Positions 1 to 5,486 of a DNA stretch of 5,486 nt are shown here, in pieces. Both the position numbers and the translations under genes were made by a program. The notes beneath the pieces are model-generated. The model worked only from the letters and a program-made list of their open reading frames with translations. It searched no databases and was not told the origin of the DNA. The stretch lies in the NCBI GenBank assembly GCA_011321985.1, contig DROB01000085.1:1-5486 (forward strand), in the 5' to 3' direction. Source of the stretch: Gammaproteobacteria bacterium. GTDB taxonomy: Bacteria > Pseudomonadota > Gammaproteobacteria > SZUA-229. Every line of letters begins with the position of its first letter. Position 1 is the first letter of the stretch.

Positions 1-33
1 ACTTCAAACTTATAACTTTAAACTTACAACTTT
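1..33. repeat. AT-rich 14-bp tandem repeat downstream of nusG
   Basis: Two adjacent 14-bp units, aaacttataacttt (6-19) and aaacttacaacttt (20-33), differ at one base. The five bases before them (1-5, acttc) match the end of a further unit with one mismatch, so the array probably continues beyond the window. It starts 3 nt after the nusG stop codon, in the spacer where rplK would be expected next. No coding potential or terminator-like hairpin is visible in the part seen. Its function is unknown. Confidence 0.7.
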
Positions 34-36
34 CTT

Positions 37-570
37 CTAACCCTTCTCTACCTGACCAAACTCGAGGTCAACCGGTGTTGAACGACCAAAAATCAGAACC
101 GCAACTTTCAAACGATTGCGATCGTAATCTACTTCTTCAACCACACCGTTAAAGTCATTGAATGGCCCATCGGTAACACGTACCACTTCGCCAGGCGAAT
201 ACAATACTTTTGGTTTTGGCTTCTCAACACCTTCGGCAACGGCATTGATAATATTCATCGCTTCTTTTTCTGTGATGGGTGCGGGCTGATCTTTTGTACC
301 GCCGATAAATCCCATCACCTTGGGCACATCTTTCACCAGGTGCCAGGTCTCATCGTTCATCTCCATCTCTACCAGCACATAACCGGGAAAGAATTTACGC
401 TCCGAGCGACGTTTAACCCCTTCTTTTATCTCGACCACTTCTTCTGTCGGGATCAGGATCTCACCGAACATGTCTTCCATACCCGCAAGACGAACATGCT
501 CCTGCAGAGAGGCTTTAACCTTGGCTTCAAAGTTCGAATAAGCATGTACGACATACCACTGCTTAGCCAT
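37..570 (-). CDS. nusG: Transcription termination/antitermination factor NusG
   Basis: NusG binds RNA polymerase as a processivity factor and links it to Rho or, through S10 (NusE), to the leading ribosome or antitermination complexes. The 177 residues compare with 181 in E. coli. The N-terminal NGN domain (about residues 3-115) starts MAKQWYVVHAYSNFE and contains the conserved FFPGYVLVEM stretch. A linker rich in Lys and Pro leads to the C-terminal KOW domain (about 125-177), with VTDGPFNDFNGVVEEVD and IFGRSTPV. Phe161 aligns with E. coli Phe165, a residue known to be needed for S10 and Rho contacts. The ATG lies 3 nt after the secE stop. Its GGGGGAG ribosome binding site (579-585, 8-nt spacing) lies inside the end of secE, so translational coupling to secE is likely. 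The stop codon is TAG. The family assignment is secure. Confidence 0.98.
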   Translation of the reverse strand: MAKQWYVVHAYSNFEAKVKASLQEHVRLAGMEDMFGEILIPTEEVVEIKEGVKRRSERKFFPGYVLVEMEMNDETWHLVKDVPKVMGFIGGTKDQPAPITEKEAMNIINAVAEGVEKPKPKVLYSPGEVVRVTDGPFNDFNGVVEEVDYDRNRLKVAVLIFGRSTPVDLEFGQVEKG

Positions 571-573
571 GAC

Positions 574-951
574 TTATGCTCCCCCTGTTATCATCTGAAT
601 CGCCTGCGCCAGCACCATATCGACCAACCAGAGAAAAATGCCGATGATAATGACCGCTACGATCACCATGAAAGTCGTCTGCACCGTCTCCTGACGCGTC
701 GGCCACACGACCTTACGCACTTCCATACGCGCTTCACGACCAAAACCGATGAGGTTCTGACCTAAACTAGTGGTCGAACTGATTGCGACGGCGACCATCG
801 CTGCAAACACCACACCCAGTACACGGTAAAGCTGTGATTCGGCTTCGTAGTAATAAAAACCAACGATACCACCGATAAGCACGGCTATCGCTAGCAGCAA
901 CTTAAACGTATCTAATTTATTTGATACCACTTCTTCGGTCTTGGCGACCAT
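574..951 (-). CDS. secE: Preprotein translocase subunit SecE
   Basis: SecE is the small essential inner-membrane subunit that clamps the two halves of SecY in the SecYEG protein-conducting channel. The protein has 125 residues, against 127 in E. coli. Three hydrophobic segments are visible at about residues 18-35, 41-59 and 94-114, which is the three-helix gammaproteobacterial form. The amphipathic cytoplasmic segment before the last helix carries the family signature, with VVWPTRQET at 81-89. The open frame extends upstream to 1008, but that part would read through the tRNA-Trp gene. I therefore chose the ATG at 949-951, which has a good AGGTG ribosome binding site 6 nt upstream and gives the normal family length. 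The gene begins 27 nt after the tRNA and runs almost directly into nusG, so all three are probably one transcript. Confidence 0.96.
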   Translation of the reverse strand: MVAKTEEVVSNKLDTFKLLLAIAVLIGGIVGFYYYEAESQLYRVLGVVFAAMVAVAISSTTSLGQNLIGFGREARMEVRKVVWPTRQETVQTTFMVIVAVIIIGIFLWLVDMVLAQAIQMITGGA

Positions 952-957
952 TTTAAA

Positions 958-962
958 CACCT
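958..962 (-). promoter_or_regulatory. Ribosome binding site that fixes the secE start
   Basis: The minus strand reads AGGTG, 6 nt before the ATG at 949-951. This supports the 125-residue SecE over the longer open frame that overlaps the tRNA. An ATG just upstream of this site, at 965-967, opens only a four-codon frame (Met-Ala-Gly-Val) and is not a credible start. Confidence 0.75.
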
Positions 963-978
963 GCCATCTTAATAATGT

Positions 979-1054
979 TGGCAGGCCAGGAGGGACTCGA
1001 ACCCCCAACCTGCGGTTTTGGAGACCGCTGCTCTACCAATTGAGCCACTGGCCT
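979..1054 (-). tRNA. tRNA-Trp (anticodon CCA)
   Basis: A 76-nt tRNA with a complete cloverleaf. The acceptor stem AGGCCAG (1048-1054) pairs perfectly with CTGGCCT (983-989). It is followed by discriminator G and an encoded CCA end (979-981). The anticodon loop is CTCCAAA, with anticodon CCA at 1019-1021, reading UGG for tryptophan. The T arm contains the standard GGTTCGAGTCC, and the D arm contains GCTCAATTGGTAGAGC. G as discriminator base is expected for bacterial tRNA-Trp. Placement between tuf and secE is the usual arrangement in Pseudomonas and many other gammaproteobacteria. No promoter is evident close upstream, so it is probably cut out of a tuf–secE transcript by RNase P and 3' processing enzymes. 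Confidence 0.98.
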
Positions 1055-1059
1055 ATCAG

Positions 1060-1157
1060 GCAGATATTTGCTCCTGCAATATCTGCATTTCCTGCATCCA
1101 TGTACGTCGCAGATATTTGCTCCTGCAATACCTGCATTTCCTGCATCCATGTACGTC
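1060..1157 (-). repeat. Two tandem copies of a 49-bp hairpin-forming repeat
   Basis: Units at 1060-1108 and 1109-1157 abut directly and differ at one base (T at 1082, C at 1131). On the minus strand each unit holds an inverted repeat: GCAGATATT or GCAGGTATT, then nine bases, then AATATCTGC. This gives 9-bp stems at 1060-1086 and 1109-1135. The single difference changes an A-U pair to G-U, so both hairpins can still form in RNA. The other part of each unit contains GACGTACATGGATG. The array fills most of the tuf–tRNA-Trp spacer and stops 5 nt before the tRNA 5' end. It may influence transcript processing or be a mobile intergenic repeat. It is not coding: the 49-bp period shifts the reading frame between copies. 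Confidence 0.9.
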
Positions 1158-1158
1158 A

Positions 1159-1193
1159 TAGCGGGAGGCATGAATATTTCACGTCTCCCGCTA
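1159..1193 (-). other. Long hairpin downstream of tuf, without a U-tract
   Basis: A perfect 9-bp inverted repeat, tagcgggag (1159-1167) and ctcccgcta (1185-1193), lies 35 nt after the tuf stop. Pairing can continue inward through a G-U, a C-G, one A/C mismatch and four more pairs to a 3-nt loop, about 15 pairs in all. No run of U follows on either strand, so it does not look like a normal Rho-independent terminator. It could protect or mark the 3' end of tuf mRNA, or act as a weak attenuator before tRNA-Trp–secE–nusG. Confidence 0.6.
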
Positions 1194-1228
1194 TACACTC
1201 GGTTAGAGTAAATCGCTTCTATAAAGCA

Positions 1229-2419
1229 TTACTCGATAATTTTTGAAACCACACCCGCACCCACGGTACGACCACCTTCACGGATAGCAAAGCGCAAGCC
1301 TTCTTCCATCGCGATCGGATTGATCAGGGTCACCACCATCTTCACGTTATCACCCGGCATCACCATCTCGGTGCCTTCGGGAAGATCACAGGCACCGGTC
1401 ACGTCTGTGGTACGGAAGTAGAACTGCGGACGGTAGTTGTTGAAGAACGGGGTATGACGACCGCCTTCATCTTTGCTCAGTACGTAGATCTCACACTCGA
1501 ACTTGCTGTGCGGCTTCACGCTGCCCGGCTTGCAACATACCTGACCACGCTCGACTTCTTCACGTTTCAGGCCACGCAGTAATAAACCAACGTTGTCGCC
1601 TGCTTCGCCTGTGTCCAGTAATTTACGGAACATCTCGACACCGGTACAGGTGGTGGTCTGGGTGTCACGGATGCCGACGATCTCGATCTCTTCTCCGACG
1701 TTGATGACACCACGTTCGATACGTCCAGTGACCACGGTTCCTCGTCCTGAGATCGAGAATACGTCCTCGACCGGCATCAGGAAGGGTTGGTCAACCGCAC
1801 GTTCTGGCATCGGGATGTAGTCATCCATCGCGGCTACCAGTTTCAGGATAGACTGGGTTCCGATCTCGGAGTCTTCGCCTTCCAGCGCTTTCAGTGCTGA
1901 ACCGGTGATGATCGGGGTGTCGTCACCCGGAAATTCGTAGGCATCCAGTAATTCACGGATTTCCATCTCCACCAGCTCTAATAGCTCTTCGTCATCGACC
2001 ATGTCGGCTTTGTTCATGTACACCAGTACGTAAGGCACGCCTACCTGACGTGACAGCAGGATGTGCTCTCGGGTCTGTGGCATCGGGCCGTCGGCTGCCG
2101 ATACTACCAGGATGGCTCCGTCCATCTGCGCGGCTCCGGTGATCATGTTCTTCACGTAGTCGGCGTGTCCAGGACAGTCTACGTGTGCATAGTGGCGAGT
2201 CTCACTCTCATACTCGACGTGTGAGGTCGCGATGGTGATCCCCCGCGCACGTTCTTCCGGCGCATTATCAATCTGATCAAAGGCTTTCGCTTCTCCACCC
2301 ATCGCTTCGGCCATCACTTTCGTCATCGCCGCTGTCAATGTGGTTTTACCGTGGTCTACGTGACCAATTGTGCCTACGTTTACGTGTGGCTTGGTTCTTT
2401 CAAACTTTTCCTTAGACAC
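1229..2419 (-). CDS. tuf: Elongation factor Tu (EF-Tu)
   Basis: EF-Tu is the GTPase that brings aminoacyl-tRNA to the ribosomal A site as a ternary complex. The protein has 396 residues, against 394 in E. coli. The G domain (about residues 1-200) has P-loop GHVDHGKT at 19-26, RGITI in switch I, DCPGH from residue 81, the guanine-specificity motif NKAD (NKCD in E. coli) and the SAL motif in GSALKALEG. Domain II carries VEDVFSISGRGTVVTGR. Domain III carries KDEGGRHTPFF and YRPQFYFRTTDVTG and ends GRTVGAGVVSKIIE. The start is GTG, as in both E. coli tuf genes, with GAGG (2428-2431) 8 nt upstream. The gene lies 188 nt after fusA, as tufA would, but is followed by tRNA-Trp–secE–nusG, as tufB would be. 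I therefore use the neutral symbol tuf. Confidence 0.98.
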   Translation of the reverse strand: MSKEKFERTKPHVNVGTIGHVDHGKTTLTAAMTKVMAEAMGGEAKAFDQIDNAPEERARGITIATSHVEYESETRHYAHVDCPGHADYVKNMITGAAQMDGAILVVSAADGPMPQTREHILLSRQVGVPYVLVYMNKADMVDDEELLELVEMEIRELLDAYEFPGDDTPIITGSALKALEGEDSEIGTQSILKLVAAMDDYIPMPERAVDQPFLMPVEDVFSISGRGTVVTGRIERGVINVGEEIEIVGIRDTQTTTCTGVEMFRKLLDTGEAGDNVGLLLRGLKREEVERGQVCCKPGSVKPHSKFECEIYVLSKDEGGRHTPFFNNYRPQFYFRTTDVTGACDLPEGTEMVMPGDNVKMVVTLINPIAMEEGLRFAIREGGRTVGAGVVSKIIE

Positions 2420-2460
2420 TGCTATTACCTCTTCTCTTTGTCTTGATTGTTAGTTACGTT

Positions 2461-2533
2461 TTAAATAAATTTTTAATGAATATCTGTGTTCTGTTTTTTC
2501 TGCTGTTTTTTTGCCTGTTAGCGTTATTTTTTT
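2461..2533 (-). other. AT-rich, A-tract leader region upstream of tuf
   Basis: On the minus strand there are three A-runs of 7, 7 and 6 bases (2527-2533, 2506-2512, 2494-2499). Their centres are about 21 and 12.5 bp apart, near multiples of the helical repeat. A strongly AT-rich stretch follows at 2461-2480. Such phased A-tracts often bend DNA or act as UP elements, so a separate tuf promoter here is plausible. I could not find a convincing -35/-10 pair, so this is only a candidate region. Confidence 0.3.
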
Positions 2534-2537
2534 CAAA

Positions 2538-2571
2538 CCTGCTATCGCGGAATAAATTCCGCTCCTACAGG
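2538..2571 (-). repeat. REP-like palindrome between fusA and tuf
   Basis: The core GCGGAATTTATTCCGC (2547-2562) is a near-perfect palindrome with 7-bp arms. It is flanked by CCTG (2568-2571) and CAGG (2538-2541), which pair outside a 5-by-5 internal loop. The layout, GTAGGAGC then a stem then GCGATAG, resembles the REP family common between genes in Pseudomonas and related bacteria, judged from memory. REP elements are usually moved by RAYT transposases and can stabilise upstream mRNA. No U-run follows, so it is not a standard terminator. It lies 36 nt past the fusA stop. Confidence 0.65.
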
Positions 2572-2607
2572 GGTAGCGACCCGTGCAGATACACCATCGC
2601 GTAAACG

Positions 2608-4713
<2,106 letters not shown>

Positions 4714-4775
4714 GACCTACTTTCCTGCCTACTCGGCCTGCCAGCCAACGAACCGACAGTCATTGATTTTTCTGA

Positions 4776-5246
4776 TTACCAGCGGAAGTGAGCAAACGCC
4801 TTATTCGCTTCAGCCATACGGTGTGTGTCTTCACGTTTTTTGACGGCATTACCACGATTTTCAGCCGCGTCCATCAGCTCTCCCGCCAGTTTCAACTGCA
4901 TCGATTTTTCACCGCGGTTACGCGATGCATCGATCAACCAGCGCATAGCCAGCGTGGTACGGCGACTGGCGCGCACCTCGACAGGCACCTGATAGGTAGC
5001 ACCACCGACTCGACGAGATTTAACCTCGACCATCGGTGCGACGTTTTCCAATGCTTTATCGAGAACATCCATCGGTTCGCCATCAGCTTTATCATCGATA
5101 CGATCCAGCGCGTTATACATGATAGCTTCAGCAACAGACTTCTTACCGCTAACCATGATCATGTTGACGAACTTTGTGATCTGAGTGCTGCCGAACTTGG
5201 GATCAGGCAGGACTTCTCTTTTGGGGACTTCTCTTCTTCTTGGCAT
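4776..5246 (-). CDS. rpsG: 30S ribosomal protein S7
   Basis: S7 is a primary 16S rRNA-binding protein that starts assembly of the 30S head and lies near the E site. The 156 residues are the usual family length. The basic N-terminal arm MPRRREVPKREVLPDPKFG is followed by the conserved helical core, with VKSRRVGGATYQVPVEV at about 75-91, AMRWLIDASRNRG, and a C-terminal end of AVKKREDTHRMAEANKAFAHFRW type (start and end of that stretch are the most conserved parts). The ATG lies 34 nt after the rpsL stop. Its ribosome binding site is weak (AGAGA about 8 nt upstream), so translation is probably coupled to rpsL. In E. coli, S7 represses its own operon by binding the rpsL–rpsG spacer. This spacer is much shorter than the E. 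coli one of roughly 100 nt, so that control may differ here. Confidence 0.98.
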   Translation of the reverse strand: MPRRREVPKREVLPDPKFGSTQITKFVNMIMVSGKKSVAEAIMYNALDRIDDKADGEPMDVLDKALENVAPMVEVKSRRVGGATYQVPVEVRASRRTTLAMRWLIDASRNRGEKSMQLKLAGELMDAAENRGNAVKKREDTHRMAEANKAFAHFRW

Positions 5247-5280
5247 TAGGTTTCTCTATAAATTCGTTGGCTTTTGAGGT

Positions 5281-5486
5281 TTAAGACTTGGGACGTTTAG
5301 TACCGTATTTAGAACGACCCTGACGACGTGATTCCACACCCTGTGTATCCAGGCTACCGCGAACTACGTGATAGCGAACACCCGGCAGATCTTTAACACG
5401 ACCACCGCGGATGAGCACCACGCTGTGCTCCTGCAGATTATGACCTTCACCACCGATGTAGCTGGTCACCTCAAAAGCATTGGTTA
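5281..5486 (-). CDS. rpsL: 30S ribosomal protein S12, C-terminal part (5' end outside window)
   Basis: S12 sits at the decoding centre of the 30S subunit and controls accuracy. It is the protein altered in many streptomycin-resistant strains. The window holds the last 67 complete codons plus two bases of the preceding one, out of about 124 in the family. The reading frame runs straight to the window edge with TNAFEVTSYIGGEGHN, so the GTG inside this stretch is not a start. Conserved features are IGGEGHNLQEHSVV, LIRGGRVKDLPGVRYH and the C-terminal RSKYGTKRPKS. The lysine of VKDLPG, equivalent to E. coli Lys88, is wild type. The next Asp is the residue that RimO methylthiolates in E. coli. Lys43 is outside the window. 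The stop is TAA, 34 nt before rpsG, so this is the first gene of the str operon as seen here. Confidence 0.97.
   Translation of the reverse strand, partial: TNAFEVTSYIGGEGHNLQEHSVVLIRGGRVKDLPGVRYHVVRGSLDTQGVESRRQGRSKYGTKRPKS

Noticed and set aside
952..1008. The longer secE start at 1006-1008, adding 19 residues.
   Set aside because: The extension would be translated from the tRNA-Trp sequence. The ATG at 949-951 has a ribosome binding site and gives the normal SecE length.
1060..1157. The tandem repeat as a possible CRISPR array.
   Set aside because: The units abut with no spacers, there are only two copies, and no cas gene is nearby.
941..1246. Open frames on both strands across the tRNA-Trp and repeat region (also 953-1198 on the minus strand).
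   Set aside because: They run through the tRNA gene and the 49-bp repeat. The peptides resemble no family I know, and no ribosome binding site supports them.
2538..2571. The fusA–tuf palindrome as a Rho-independent terminator.
   Set aside because: On the minus strand it is followed by GTTTG and an A-run, not a U-run. The T-run lies on the plus strand, upstream of the stem in that direction, where no gene needs terminating.
5281..5469. A separate small gene starting at the GTG at 5467-5469.
   Set aside because: The frame continues unbroken to the window edge with S12 residues upstream, so this is an internal rpsL codon.

Overview
The window is a housekeeping translation, transcription and secretion locus, with every gene on the minus strand. 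In transcription order (right to left) it reads rpsL (3' part) – rpsG – fusA – tuf – tRNA-Trp(CCA) – secE – nusG. The proteins closely match gammaproteobacterial forms: a 156-residue S7, a 701-residue EF-G, a 396-residue EF-Tu with a GTG start, a three-helix SecE and a 177-residue NusG. Together with a tRNA-encoded CCA end and a REP-type palindrome, this points to a gammaproteobacterium of moderate GC content. I cannot name the genus.

Right side (about 2608-5486): the str operon. The last 67 codons of rpsL, then rpsG after 34 nt, then fusA after 62 nt. These encode the decoding-centre protein S12, the 30S head protein S7 and the translocase EF-G. Middle (2420-2607): a 188-nt spacer with a REP-like palindrome and three A-tracts, followed by tuf (EF-Tu). 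Left side (1-1228): a 174-nt spacer with a long hairpin and two copies of a 49-bp hairpin-forming repeat, then tRNA-Trp, secE (27 nt downstream) and nusG (3 nt after secE). The window ends in an AT-rich 14-bp tandem repeat just past nusG.

The genes themselves are ordinary. The notable point is how they are joined. In many gammaproteobacteria (Pseudomonas is a clear example) two nearly identical tuf genes flank this cluster: tufB–trnW–secE–nusG–rplKAJL–rpoBC–rpsL–rpsG–fusA–tufA. Here one tuf joins the end of str directly to trnW–secE–nusG. Recombination, or an assembly collapse, between the two tuf copies would produce exactly this junction. A genuine single-tuf rearrangement is the alternative. 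The other points worth a second look are in the spacers: the 49-bp tandem repeat whose only difference keeps a hairpin intact, the REP element between fusA and tuf, and the 14-bp repeat after nusG. I see no new defence, mobile or metabolic system.
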